NCBI GenBank assembly: GCA_947044405.1
Contig: CAMRHE010000054.1
Span: 8,199,501-8,263,500, forward strand
Source of the DNA: Leptodactylus fallax
Taxonomy: Eukaryota; Chordata; Amphibia; Anura; Leptodactylidae
Direction of reading: 5' to 3'
DNA length: 64,000 nt
Below, piece by piece: positions 21,946 to 32,003 of this stretch. Under the pieces are notes generated by a model. The model did not search any database and was not told where the DNA came from. It saw only the letters and a list, made by a program, of their open reading frames with translations. Positions within the stretch are counted from its first letter, which is position 1. Each line of letters opens with the position of its first letter. The position numbers and the translations under genes were made by a program.

Positions 21946-22309
21946 TGCTCCTAATTCCTCTCAAATTCCTTTCCTTAAGCAGATGCTGCGGAGGCTTCGG
22001 AACTTCCCTGGCGTGGCGTTGCTACTGGGAGAAGATTTTAATATGATCTTCTCTGAGCAGATGGATCGGTTGTCCCTTGCTGACACCCCTTTGGGTGCCA
22101 CTCCGCTGCGCCTTGCCCGAGAGTTTCATCGCCTCACTGGGTCTGCAGACTTGTATGATCTCTGGAGGGTTGATAATCCTACCGCCCGCTTTTACACGTT
22201 CTACTCTTACCCCCATAGCACACATACTAGAATAGATTATTTTTTTTGGTAATACTCTTACGCTTCGTCTTATGACTGAAGCAGACATTGGCCCCATTTC
22301 GTGGTCTGA
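21946..22309 (+). pseudogene. L1-type LINE endonuclease fragment
   Basis: About 85 codons are open: a GEDFNMIFSEQMDR segment (the GDFN active-site motif of apurinic-type endonucleases, here GEDFN), ADLYDLWRVDNPTARFYTFY, and THTRIDYFF. After an eight-T run the frame shifts and continues ADIGPISWSDP, stopping at the point where the family has the catalytic SDH motif. The order and spacing match the N-terminal EEP endonuclease of L1 ORF2, which nicks target DNA for reverse transcription. Only this small internal piece is present. It lies between two right ends of Tc1 family D. Confidence 0.82.
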
Positions 22310-22311
22310 CC

Positions 22312-22348
22312 CCATTGGTGGCTGATTAAATACTTTTTTTCCGAACTG
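22312..22348 (+). mobile_element. Isolated right terminus of Tc1 family D
   Basis: ATTGGTGGCTGATTAAATAC, then a T-run and CCGAACTG before TA at 22349-22350, closely matches the last 37 bases of family D (for example 21907-21943). No rest of a second element is attached on its left, where the L1 fragment abuts it. Confidence 0.8.
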
Positions 22349-22450
22349 TATGTTATAATGATATACTATTCTAATCAACAGGAAACTGGTGAATTTTGAG
22401 ACACATTAAATTTTGTTGTTATGTAGTTTGGGATATGAAAATCATATTTA

Positions 22451-23771
22451 CAGTTGTGCTAAAAAGCTTGCATACCCTGGCAGATTTTTTGTTTTTTTGG
22501 ACTTTTTTCAGAGAATATGTATGATAACACAAAAACTTTTTCTCCACTCATGGTTAGTGGTTGTTTGAAGCCATTTATTGTCAAACTTCTGTGTTTTCTC
22601 TTTTTAAATCATAATGACAACCAAAAACATGAAAATGACCCTGTTCAAATGTTCACATACCCTGGTGATTTTGGACATGCCCAGAAACCAAACCATGGTC
22701 AGGTAGACCAACCAAAATTTTGGCCACAACTGCCCGGAAAATTGTTTGGGATGCAAAGAAAAATCCACACTTAACATCAGCTGAAATACAGGACTCTCTG
22801 AAAACTATCGGTGTGGCTATTTCAAGATGCACAATAAGGAGGCACTTGAAGGAAAATGGGCTGCATGGTCAAGTTGCCAGAAGAAAGCCATTAATGCGCA
22901 AATGCCACAAAGAATCCTGCCTTCAATACGCCAAACAGCACAGAGACAAGCCTCAAAACTTCTGGAACAAGGTAATTTGGAGTGATGAGACAAAAATCTA
23001 ACTTTTTGGATACAACCATAAACGTTACATTTGGAGAGGTGTCAACAAGGCCTATGATGAAAGGAACACCATTCCTACTGTAAAGCACGGAGGTGGATCG
23101 CTGATGATGTGGGGATGTGTGAGCTTCAAAGGCACAGGAAACATGGTCAAAGTTGAAGGAAAGATGAATGCAGCACGTTATCAGCAAATACTGGAGGCAA
23201 ATTTGCACTCATCAGCCAGGAAGCTGCGCATGGGACATACTTGTACATTCCAACATGACAACGATCCAAACCACAAGGCCAAGTCGACCTGTCATTGGCT
23301 ACAGCTGAAGAAAGTGAAGGTTCTGGAGTGGCCATCTCAGTCTCCTGACCTCAATATCATTGAGCCACTCTGGGGAGATCTCAAGCACGCAGTAGATGCA
23401 AGACAGCCCAGGAATTCACAGGAACTGGAGAGTTTTTGCCAAGAAGAATGGGCAGTTTTACGAATTGAGAAAATAAAGAGACTCATCCACAACTACCACA
23501 AAAGACTTCAAGCTGTCATTGATGTTAGAGGGAGCAATACACGGTATTAAGAACTGGGGTATGTGAACTTTTGAACAGGGTCATTTTGATGTTTTTGGTT
23601 GTCATTATGATTTAGAAAGAGAAAACACATAAGTTTGACAATAAATGGCTTCAACCAACCACTAACCATGAGTGGGAAAAAGTTTTTGTGTTATTATTCA
23701 TATTCTCTGAAAAAAGGCCAAAAAAAACCCCAAAAAATCTGCCAGGGTATGTAAACTTTTTAGCACAACTG
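22451..23771 (+). mobile_element. Tc1-like element family F
   Basis: CAGTTGTGCTAAAAAGCTTG at 22451 matches the complement of the right end AGTTTTTAGCACAACTG-type sequence at 23771. TA lies at 22449-22450 and 23772-23773. The inverted repeats extend through GCATACCCTGGCAGATTTTT and much of the first ~200 bases. The length is 1321 bases, shorter than its relatives because the start of the gene is missing. Confidence 0.93.
22690..23550 (+). pseudogene. Family F transposase, N-terminally deleted
   Basis: The readable protein starts within the DNA-binding region (TTARKIVWDAKKNPHLTSAE), continues RRHLKENGLHGQVARRKP, NKVIWSDETKI, then a TAA stop near 22999. The frame is kept after it: [52 protein letters not shown], ending GSNTRY at 23550. 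Second Asp to Glu spacing is 34. About the first 50 codons are absent, and the WGCF motif reads WGCV. It is inactive. Confidence 0.88.
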
Positions 23772-23773
23772 TA

Positions 23774-24071
23774 TAGACATCTAAGACCTTTACTCAGCTT
23801 GAATTTAGTTCAGGACTGCAACTTCTCATAAAACCAATACAATATCATGATATTCTAGCAAAACCCTTGTAAGTCTGCAATTCACAAAACAATCAATGGG
23901 TAGTGACACACAGACACCCATACAATATCACTTTATGATATAGTACCACAAAACTGTATTTAAATGCTAACTATCCATTAACACATATATCTGGACATGA
24001 CCAGCCAACAGGTCAAGAAGGACGCTTCTATGCCATCGGATGAAAAACTAATTTGCATTAGGATAGACACA
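23774..24071. other. Intronic sequence left of a solo LTR
   Basis: No recognised element or exon in this stretch. Confidence 0.4.
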
Positions 24072-24076
24072 CTATG

Positions 24077-24732
24077 TGTAAGGGAATTGCTAGAGATGCA
24101 ATTCCCCAGTAGCTGCTGGAACCCTGGTGGAACGACAAGACAGTTAGCCCTAAACTTAACCCCCCCACCAGCCCTGCCTACTTGTCTGAACTGTCCTAGG
24201 CGACAGCCGGCAACTGATCGTCAAACCCTTCTTAATATAAGTGATAACACAGAACACAGACAGGACAAACAACAACAAAAGGGAGGTTAGCTAGCCAAGG
24301 GGTCGGTAACAGTCGAGAAAAGCAGTACAAAATCAAAATCCAAGAGAATAGTCAAAGGTAAGCCAGAGGTCAGAAATAAGAATACAGGTAACAAAACAGC
24401 AAGGAGTAATAGCCAGTACGCACAAGGCAATAGCAAGCGCCAATGTGAATGTGAGCAAACAATAAATAGGAAGGAAGAACCCGCCCCAGACTAGATAGGA
24501 CAATAGGCTGTCAATCACACAGGTAAGGCTAAAATTAACTATTAGTGGAGCAGAGAGAAACGAAGGTAAAGGAGAATGGTGTGGTGGAAAATCACTTAAG
24601 GAGGTGAGGGAATAGGACAGTGTTCAGACAATACAAGAAAAACCCAAAGGAAAGAATCACAGCCAGACCCTCCTCCTGCGCCGCAGTATGTGGCCGGATG
24701 GCGCAGAAGTTTGAACGGGTGCAGACGTAACA
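24077..24732. mobile_element. Solo LTR, 656 bp, 5-bp duplication
   Basis: The segment begins TGTAAGGGAATTGC and ends GCAGACGTAACA, so the ends are TG...CA. The five bases CTATG occur immediately before (24072-24076) and after (24733-24737). No internal coding region is attached, which is the expected product of recombination between the two LTRs of a retrovirus-like element. AATAAATAGG lies near 24460. Orientation cannot be fixed; the end TGTTACGTCTGC read on the minus strand resembles the start of Gypsy-type LTRs. Confidence 0.88.
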
Positions 24733-24737
24733 CTATG

Positions 24738-25143
24738 TACTAGGATGCAGTTATAACTGCACTCAGTTCTGGAGCCAGAGGTGCTTTCCTTTATACATAA
24801 GTGACAGGATTAATTCCAGGCTATTTCTCATTACTGACTCTGAATTTTTGATGGTAATGAGGCCAGTAATGAGAAATAGCCTTGTGAATTAATCAGTGTG
24901 TCACTTACTTATTAGTGACTGTACCTGTGACTCCAGAACTTACTGCAGTTATAACTACATCCAGGTACTTAGTGTGTCCCCTCCCAGTAATGAGAAATAG
25001 CCTGGAATTAATCATTGTGTCACTTACTTATTAGTGATGGCTCCTGAGAACCCAGAACAGAGTGCAGTTATAACTACATCCAGGTACATAGTGCCCCCCT
25101 CTCAGTAATGAGGAATAGCCTGTAATAATCAGTGTCACTTACT
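24738..25143. repeat. Inverted plus tandem modular repeat cluster
   Basis: CAGTAATGAG followed by AAATAGCCTGGAATTAATC recurs at 24864, 24985 and 25103, a period of about 120 bases. Each unit also has GTCACTTACTTATTAGTGA and CAGTTATAACTACATCCAGG. An inverted copy lies at about 24750-24835. The rest of the cluster continues at 26754-26830, so C1 inserted in it at TA. A decayed relative may be present at 34570-34640. Confidence 0.8.
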
Positions 25144-25145
25144 TA

Positions 25146-26751
25146 CAGTGCCTTGCGAAAGTATTCGGCTTCCTTGAACTTTTCAACCTTTTGCCACATT
25201 TCAGGCTTCAAACATAAAAATATAAAATTTTAATTTTTTGGTGAAGAATCAACAACAAGTTGGACACAATTGTGAAGTGGAACGAAATTTATTGGTTATT
25301 TTAAACATTTGTAAAAAATAAAAAACTGAAAAGTGGGGCGTGCAATATTATTCGGCCCCTTTACTTTCAGTGCAGCAAACTCACTCCAGAAGTTCAGTGA
25401 GGATCTCTGAATGATCCAATGTTGTCCTAAATGACTGATGATGATAAATATAATCTACCTGTGTGTAATCAAGTCTCCGTATAAATGCACCTGCTCTGTG
25501 ATAGTCTCAGGGTTCTGTTTAAAGCGCAGAGAGCATCATGAAGACCAAGGAACACACCAGGCAGGTCCGTGATACTGTTGTGGAGAAGTTTAAAGCCGGA
25601 TTTGGATACAAAAAGATTTCCCAAACTTTAAACATCCCAAGGAGCACTGTGCAAGTGATCATATTGAAATGGAAGGAGTATCTGACCACTGCAAATCTAC
25701 CAAGACCCAGCTGTCCCTCTAAACTTTCATCTCAAACAAGGAGAAGACTGATCAGAGATGCAGCCAAGAGGCCCATGATCACTCTGGATGAACTGCAGAG
25801 ATCTACAGCTGAGGTGGAGAGTCTGTCCATAGGACAACAATCAGTCGTACACTGCACAAATCTGGCCTTTATGGAAGAGTGGCAAGAAGAAAGCCATTTC
25901 TCAAAGATATCCATAAAAAGTCTCGTTTAAAGTTTGCCACAAGCCACCTGGGAGACACACCAAACATGTGGAAGAAGGTGCTCTGGTCAGATGAAACCAA
26001 TATCGAACTTTTTGATCACAATGCAAAATGATATGTTTGGCGTAAAAGCAACACAGCTCATCACCCTGAACACACCATCCCCACTGTCAAACATGGTAGT
26101 GGCAGCATCATGGTTTGGGCCTGCTTTTCTTCAGCAGGGACAGGTAAGATGGTTAAAATTGATGGGAAGATGGATGGAGCCAAATACAGGACCATTCTGG
26201 AAGAAAACCTGTTGGAGTCTGCAAAAGACCTGAGACTGGGACGGAGATTTATCTTCCAACAAGACAATGATCCCAAACATAAAGGAAAATCTACAATGGA
26301 ATGGTTCACAAATAAACGTATCCAGGTGCTAGAATGGCCAAGTCAAAGTCCAGACCTGAATCCAATCGAGAATCTGTGGAAAGAGCTGAAAACTGCTGTT
26401 CACAAACACTCTCCATAAAACCTCACTGAGCTCGAACTGTTTTCCAAGGAAGAATGGGCAAGAATTTCAGTCTCTCGATGTGCAAAACTGATAGAGACAT
26501 ACCCCAGCAAAAGGTGACACTACAAAGTATTAACTTAAGGGGGCCGAATAATTTGGCACGCCCCACTTTTCAGTTTTTTATTTTTTGCAAAAGTTTAAAA
26601 TATCCAATAAATTTCGTTCCACTTCACGATTATGTCCCACTTGTTGATTCTTCACCAAAAAAATTACAATTTTATATCCTTATGTTTGAAGCCTGAAATG
26701 TGGCAAAAGGTTGAAAAGTTCAAGGGGGCCGAATACTTTTGCAAGGCACTG
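25146..26751 (+). mobile_element. Tc1-like element family C, copy 1
   Basis: CAGTGCCTTGCGAAAGTATT at 25146 and the complement ending AATACTTTTGCAAGGCACTG at 26751 are flanked by TA (25144-25145, 26752-26753). The length is 1606 bases. The inverted repeats run over 200 bases (ACTTTTCAACCTTTTGCCAC, TTCACCAAAAAA, CCCACTTTTCAGTTTTTTAT). Copy 2 begins at 61451. Confidence 0.95.
25538..26533 (+). pseudogene. Family C transposase, copy 1 (frameshift and stops)
   Basis: The ATG at 25538 opens MKTKEHTRQVRDTVVEKF, with helix-turn-helix GYKKISQTLNIPRSTVQ. A missing G near 25818 (GGTGGAG instead of GGTGGGAG in copy 2) shifts the frame. Later frames read [15 protein letters not shown] sequence, LWSDETN, then TGA at 26029-26031 where the ancestor had CGA. 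An open stretch follows: [50 protein letters not shown] follows HKHSP near 26418, and the end GDTTKY is reached at 26533. Second Asp to Glu spacing is 34. Confidence 0.88.
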
Positions 26752-26753
26752 TA

Positions 26754-27627
26754 TATGAGAAAGCACCTGTGATCTCAAGTTATAACTACATCCAGGCTAA
26801 AATTAATTAGTGTCATTAGCCTTAGTGCATTATCAGATTGGAAAGGGAATGCAAATACAGATCAGCTGTGCCCCATGGTCAGGCAGGAACACTTGCTGGT
26901 TTGGGTGACTGATAATCAATTTTTGCTAACTGAATTTGATAACTTGTAAAATATGTTAAAAAACTAGTTTCGGTGTGTTTCAATAGTGAAAAGAATGTTA
27001 CAAAAATAAATAATGCAGTCAAAGCATGATTTTAAGAGAAGCCTTGCAGGCATTTTTTTTGCATAGCAGGATTTCCAAGATATAGCAGTTTTTGTAGGCA
27101 GATATTAACTTCAATGGGAAAAAGTAAAGAAATTAAAAATGTTTGCAGTTTTTAAATCCAGACACACACTTGCCGTTTTCTGTAGAAGCAATCGTATAGA
27201 CAGTTTCCTACAACTGTTTCATATTTACATAAAAAAGCCTAGGCAAAGGTAGTAAAATATTTGTTGAAGGTATTTATATTAGTTTTTATATGGCTTATTT
27301 TGTTGGTCACCATGCCGGACTTGTATGAAAATATATGTCATTGTTATGTAGTAACAAAGTATTTCACCCATCCCCCTTCCTTTTAAATGCCCCCTATAGT
27401 AATATATCTGTGACACTGGATGGTTTCTGAATCTGATCTTTAAACAAAATGTAAGCTAATGTTTGCATTATTTAGGGACCATATAATGTAAAAATAAAGA
27501 TCCCCATTGCCACAATTTACAAACATTCAACTGAAACTCACTAATAAATAATGAGAGGGGCATGCACTTATTTTGTATTACTGTATACTATTATTATACT
27601 GTTTGCATTACTGTGTATACTACTTAC
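26754..27627. other. Intron flank 3' of the KHDRBS2-like exon
   Basis: The first ~75 bases (TATAACTACATCCAGG) complete the modular repeat cluster cut by C1. The rest is AT-rich intron with no recognised element. The donor site on the minus strand is GTAAGTAG at 27627-27620. Confidence 0.6.
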
Positions 27628-27710
27628 CTCTGTGGTTGTGTACTGTAATTGTTCTCATAATCCTCATAGCTCTGATCATCATAATCCTCTCCAAAGCCAT
27701 CATCATAGCC
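27628..27710 (-). CDS. KHDRBS2: KHDRBS2-like exon (Gly/Tyr/Asp-rich region)
   Basis: On the minus strand this 83-base exon follows a T-rich tract and AG (27712-27711) and precedes GTAAGTAG. It reads GYDDGFGEDYDDQSYEDYEN followed by NYSTQPQ, and ends with AG, the first two bases of a serine codon completed by the exon at 3236-3178. In STAR proteins the stretch of GYDDGYG, DDQ and SY/TY repeats lies between the RG/proline-rich region and the EYYDYGHG segment, exactly this order. These residues serve as tyrosine phosphorylation and protein-contact sites in the family. The KH RNA-binding domain is encoded upstream, beyond the right edge or in an exon I did not find. The acceptor is CAAAG rather than the common CAG. 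KHDRBS2 is preferred over KHDRBS1/3 from the joined sequence. Confidence 0.82.
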
Positions 27711-27844
27711 CTTTGCAAAAAAATACAGAAGCCATCATTAATAAATCTATATTTTTATACATTATATATACAGTATAGTCTATATTTAGTACTGTTCTTA
27801 TTCATTAAAACACACAGGCAGGAGATTGATACACATAATTCTTA
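27711..27844. other. Intron flank 5' of the KHDRBS2-like exon
   Basis: Holds the acceptor region on the gene's strand (poly-T then GCAAAG). The Tc1 family G element begins only about 135 bases upstream of the exon. Confidence 0.7.
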
Positions 27845-28428
27845 TAAAGTGGCTTGCAAAGTATTCATACTCTTTGAACTTTTTCACATTTTGTCACCTT
27901 ATAACCACAAACTTAACTGTATTTTATTGAGATTTTAAGTGATAGACCAACACAAAGTAGCAGATAATTGTGAAGTGGAACGAAAATGAAAAAAGTTTGA
28001 TGTGCAAAAGTATTCAGCCCCCCTATATCAATACTTTGTAGAGCCACCTTTCACTGTAATTACAGCTGCAAGTCTTTTGGGTCTTATGTCTTTACCAGCT
28101 TTGCGCATCTAGAGCCTGAGATTTTTGCCCATTCTTCTTTGCAAAACAGCTCAAACTCAGCCAGATTGGAATGAGAGCGTCTGTGAATAGCAATTTTCAT
28201 GACTTGCCACAGATGCTCAATGGTTTAGTTCTGGACCATTCCAATACATGAATATTCTTTGATCTAAACCACTTCCCTGTAGCTGGCTGTATGTTTAGGG
28301 TCATTGTCTTGCTGGAAGGTGAATCTCCTTCCCAGTCTCAAGTATTTTGCAGCCTCCAACAGGTTTTCTTCTAGGATTGCCCTCTATTTAGCTCCATCCA
28401 TCTTCCCATGAACTCTGATCAGATTCCC

Positions 28429-28945
28429 TGTCATTAACTGAGCTCACTTGGTCGTGAACCCTTGACTTCCCGGCCATGTTCTGCAGCCTTGACCATTATG
28501 CCATTGAAGAAGCCTGTTTGCTCTTTGCCTTGCTTAGCCTGGACTTTTCTATTGGAATGATTAGCTTATGGATCTCACCTGCTCTGTGACCAATCACAGT
28601 ATAGCAATCCATATAGAAACCCTTACTCCATCCTGTGCCTGATTATTCTGGCTGCCTGCTTTCTGTTTGCCCTGATCCTCAGCACTACTCTACTGCTCCT
28701 GTGTACCGAACTCTGCATACGTCTGAATACGGCTGATCTACTGCTCCTGTGTACCAATTTCTCTATACGTCTGACTACGGCTGATCTACTGCTCCTGTGT
28801 ACCGAATCCTGCATACATCTGACCACGGTTGCTTCTTACTCCTGAGGTACTATTCCTGCTATTTAACTCCTCATCTACTACTGTTTAAGTACTGTGCCAT
28901 TGCCTGACTAATTGGACTCCAGACCAGATAACTAGCACCGTTACA
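28429..28945. mobile_element. Solo LTR, 517 bp, inserted in family G
   Basis: Ends TGTCATTAACTG...ACCGTTACA (TG...CA) with TTCCC duplicated at 28424-28428 and 28946-28950. It interrupts the transposase between sequences that are contiguous in related copies. It carries an internal three-copy tandem repeat. It shares no obvious sequence with the LTR at 29543-29910. Confidence 0.88.
28690..28833 (+). repeat. 48-bp tandem repeat, three units, inside the solo LTR
   Basis: CTACTGCTCCTGTGTACC starts units at 28690, 28738 and 28786, each followed by a variable CATACGTCTGA-ACGGCTGAT. Short direct repeats of this kind are common in retroviral-type LTR U3 regions, where they can act as enhancers; that role is inferred. 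Confidence 0.88.
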
Positions 28946-29542
28946 TTCCCTGTCCCTGCTGAAGAAAAGCCTCCCCACAGCATGATGCCACCACCACCAT
29001 GTTTCACAGTGGGAATGGTGTGTTCAGGGTAATGAGCAGTGTTTCTTTTCCGCCACACATAGCACTTTGCATTTATGCCAGAAAGTTCAACTTTGGTCTC
29101 ATCTGACCAGAGCACCTTCTTCTACATGTTTGCTGTGTCCCCTATATGGCTTGTGAAAAACTACAAAAGACACTTCTTATGTATTTTTTTCAATAGTTTT
29201 CTTCTTGCCAGTCTTCCATAAAGACCAGATTTGTGGAGTGCACGACTTATAGTTGTCCTGTGGACAGATTCTCCCACCTGAGCTGTGGATTTCTGCAGCT
29301 CCTCCAGAGTGACCATGGGCCTCTTGGCTGCTTCTCTGACCAGTGCTCTCCTTGCTCAATCTGTCAGTTTAGGTGGGCAGCCATGTCTTGGTAGCTTTGC
29401 AGTTGTAGAATACTTTTTCCATTTTTGGATGATAGATTGAACAGTGCTCATCGAGATGCTCAAAGCTTGGGATATGTTTTTGTAACCTATTTCTGCTTTA
29501 AAATTCTCCACAACTTTATCTATGACCTGTCTGGTGAGTTCC

Positions 29543-29910
29543 TGATAGGATTCATATACAAGGCCACAATAACAAGATTGGTTAAAAACAGGCTTAGGAG
29601 AGCGGCAGCAGTAAACAAGCCAAAAGTCGAATCCCATCAGGAACGCCAAAACCAAATCGCCAGACAGTGAGGAATCCAAAAATGTAGCCAGAGGTAAGTA
29701 TAGGTGTAGTCAATATAAAGTCAGGAGCAAACTGAAGTAGCAAACTAGCAGATAGCAAACAGAGCTAATAGTCCACACATGAGTCATGGGCTTATATAGG
29801 CCTCCTCTGCTGCTAATTGGACCAAGCCAGGAAGCCTCTGGAATTGCAAAAGCTTCCCAGGTTGTCCAGGTAATGTTAAAAGTGCAGCAGCCGGATAGAG
29901 AATCCTGACA
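29543..29910 (-). mobile_element. Solo LTR, 368 bp, inserted in family G
   Basis: On the minus strand it begins TGTCAGGATTC and ends GAATCCTATCA, with GTTCC duplicated at 29538-29542 and 29911-29915. Read on the minus strand a TATATAAG promoter-like box lies near 29798, about 110 bases from its 5' end, which supports the minus orientation. No internal region remains. Confidence 0.88.
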
Positions 29911-30283
29911 GTTCCTTGGTCTTCATGATGCTGTTTGTTCACTAGTGTTCTCTAACAAACCACTGAGGCCTTCACAGAACAGGTGTATTTATACTGAAAC
30001 TAAATTACACACAGCTGGACTCTATTAACTAATCAAATGACTTCTGAAGGCAATTGATTGCACTGGATTGTATTTAGGGGTATCAGAGTACAGGGGGCTG
30101 AATACTTTTGCATGTCACACTTTTCAGATTTTTATTTGATTCAAATTTTGAAAACCATTTTCATTCCACTTCACAATTATGTGCAACTTTGTGTTGGTCT
30201 ATCACTTAAAATCTAAAATTTAAGTTTGTGGTTGTAAGGTGATAAAATGTGAAAAAGTTCAAGGGATATGAATATTTTTGCAG

Positions 30284-30650
30284 ACCAGAGGTGCCAGCTG
30301 TCAGCATCCATGCTGTCGGGGCCAGGTGGGGAACAATGCTTGCATTGAGCTGCGCAGCAGCTCATAGCTTCCATTCACAACCCACTCAGCGAATCCCATC
30401 CACACATTGCAGAAAAATGCGCACAGTGTACACGCTGCGATTTCCAAAGCCGTTGCGGTTTTGGAAATGGCAGCATGTCAATTATACCTACAGAAACGCT
30501 GGTGGTTTCCCTGCAGGTATAATGGAAACCTCTGCAGACTTTCTGTGAAAAGCGCTGCGGGAAATACTGCAATGCGTGGTCGCTGCAGTTTTTCCCACAG
30601 CGCTTTTTTGCTGCAGCCCGCTACGTGGGGCCTTAGCCTAAGAGACATTA
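30284..30650. mobile_element. hAT-type MITE, GGCCTTAGCC end
   Basis: The right end reads TACGTGGGGCCTTAGCC. The interior (CATGTCAATTATACCTACAG, GGTATAATGGAA, CGCTGCGG blocks) matches the element at 56586-56870. The left end is unusual (GGTGCCAGCTGTCAGCATCC) and may be a separate fragment. Class inferred from the terminal motif, common in amphibian hAT-type elements. Confidence 0.65.
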
Positions 30651-31430
30651 TATGCTGTCTGCTATAATAAACATTAAAATAAATGGCTATAGCTTAATGT
30701 TTTTTCTGAAATGCCAATGAATATCTTACAGATATTTCAAATTGAAGAATATTTTTAACTATACATTACTCATAATAACTATGTATAAGGGCAACTACTT
30801 CCAGTTATAATAGTGCCTTTGTTTCTACTGTGAGTCTATGAAAACCACATTTCCTTTTAAATCATAAATTATATTTTTAGAGATATTTGAATGAATCTCT
30901 GAGTATTTTAAAGGCAACAGGTCTGCAATTTTCAGCAAAAAATGAAAGGATGGATGAAAAATCCATATTTATTAAGTGTCACTTGAAAACTATGAACAAA
31001 GCACATTTGTAGGTGGCATTGAAGTAGACAACTGACATTAACTTTTATACTCATTGTACAGGTAATAAGAACTTATGATTCAACTCATAAAACTGTCATA
31101 GTTTGATTTGTACATTGAAATTACAATGCTCAACCGTAATAACACAGCACAATAACAATAGAAAAAGACCTGAGATTCAGAATATTTTATCTCTATAATT
31201 TTTTTGCATAAATCAGTAGTACATGTGAATACATGAAATTTTGGAATATATCTTATTAGGAATAATTGTCCTCTTCCTCATCTTTTAGCAGATGTTTTTT
31301 TCCTCTCTGAATACAATATTTCTGAAAATGTTTAGTCAACAAAAGTGCTTAACACAAGGAGGAGAGGAGATGGAAAGGGAGGTGTCACACTCCATTTGAT
31401 GCCATAAAGGTGCCAGCTTTCTCCACAGAA
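30651..31430. other. Intronic sequence, nothing recognised
   Basis: AT-rich filler without element ends, arrays or exon-like segments. Confidence 0.45.
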
Positions 31431-31438
31431 GTCAGTAT

Positions 31439-31907
31439 GAGAGATGAGAGAATTTTTCAAAAATTCGATTCGGCAGCTTCGCCGAATTTTCCGATATGAA
31501 TTGATTCGATCCAAATTAATTTGCGGCGAATCGCGTTAAAAAAAAGCTATTTCCTGGCTGCAGAGAGCCTGTATAGTGGAGTAGACTCACTGGGTCAGCA
31601 ATAAAAACTGCAATACACATGTTTGACCTCGGCATCCAAGCGGTTAAAACCCGCATTTGGAGCTGTGCTCCGACCAGGGGTTATAGAGCAGGGTGTTAGC
31701 GAAAGGGTGGTCGCGAACAGGGTTAAAGGGCTGTGACATCATGTTCTCAGAGTTCCTTGCCCCATGTCCTAACATGCAGCAGCCATTTTATGAAAAAATG
31801 CGATTCACTACCACGAACCGTGAGGAAATCCGGATTCGATCTGAATTTCAGGAAATATTCAATTCACATCAAATTCCACTTTGTCAGTTTCGATTCGCTC
31901 ATCTCTA
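31439..31907. mobile_element. hAT-type MITE with 8-bp target duplication
   Basis: GTCAGTAT occurs at 31431-31438 and 31908-31915. The ends are GAGAGATGAG and CTCATCTCTA, near-perfect inverted repeats. The interior is rich in TTCGATTCG, CGCCGAAT and similar blocks. The 8-base duplication and short inverted ends fit the hAT superfamily. The 469-base length without transposase makes it non-autonomous. Open frames inside show no motif. Confidence 0.88.
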
Positions 31908-32003
31908 GTCAGTATATACTCAAAATTCTGTGCTTGTGAAGCCTTGTAAAGAACGTGTGTGCTACCATACCAGTACTGACTTACTAAACTGCTAGCTATT
32001 AAG

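Larger units (their letters stand above)
28028..29926 (-). pseudogene. Family G transposase, twice interrupted
   Basis: The minus-strand ATG at 29926 gives MKTKEL before the LTR at 29910. After 29542 the frame resumes TRQVIDKVVENFKAEIGYKN and continues through MSTVQSIIQKWKKYSTTAKL to a stop after KLTD. Further pieces include [18 protein letters not shown] (first Asp) and [20 protein letters not shown], then the second LTR cuts at 28945. The second Asp block (FTFQQDNDP) is at about 28320 and the C-terminus at about 28028. Several stops and frameshifts are present besides the two insertions. Confidence 0.85.
27847..30283 (-). mobile_element. Tc1-like element family G, split by two solo LTRs
   Basis: The left end AAGTGGCTTGCAAAGTATTC at 27847 follows TA. 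The right end (AAGTTCAAGGGATATGAATA and TTTTTGCA) stops at about 30283, missing the last bases where another repeat begins. The inverted repeats (CACAAACTTAACTG... with AAATTTAAGTTTGTGGTTG) exceed 150 bases. Two LTRs at 28429-28945 and 29543-29910 account for 885 bases plus target duplications, leaving an original element near 1.5 kb. Confidence 0.9.

Noticed and set aside
27551..27938. Plus-strand open frames with a hydrophobic N-terminus over the exon at 27628-27710
   Set aside because: They are the reverse reading of the KHDRBS2-like exon and its flanks. The minus strand has splice signals and family similarity.
28623..28826. Arg/Ser repeat protein (VHRSSRSAV repeats) on the minus strand
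   Set aside because: It is a translation of the 48-bp tandem repeat inside a solo LTR.
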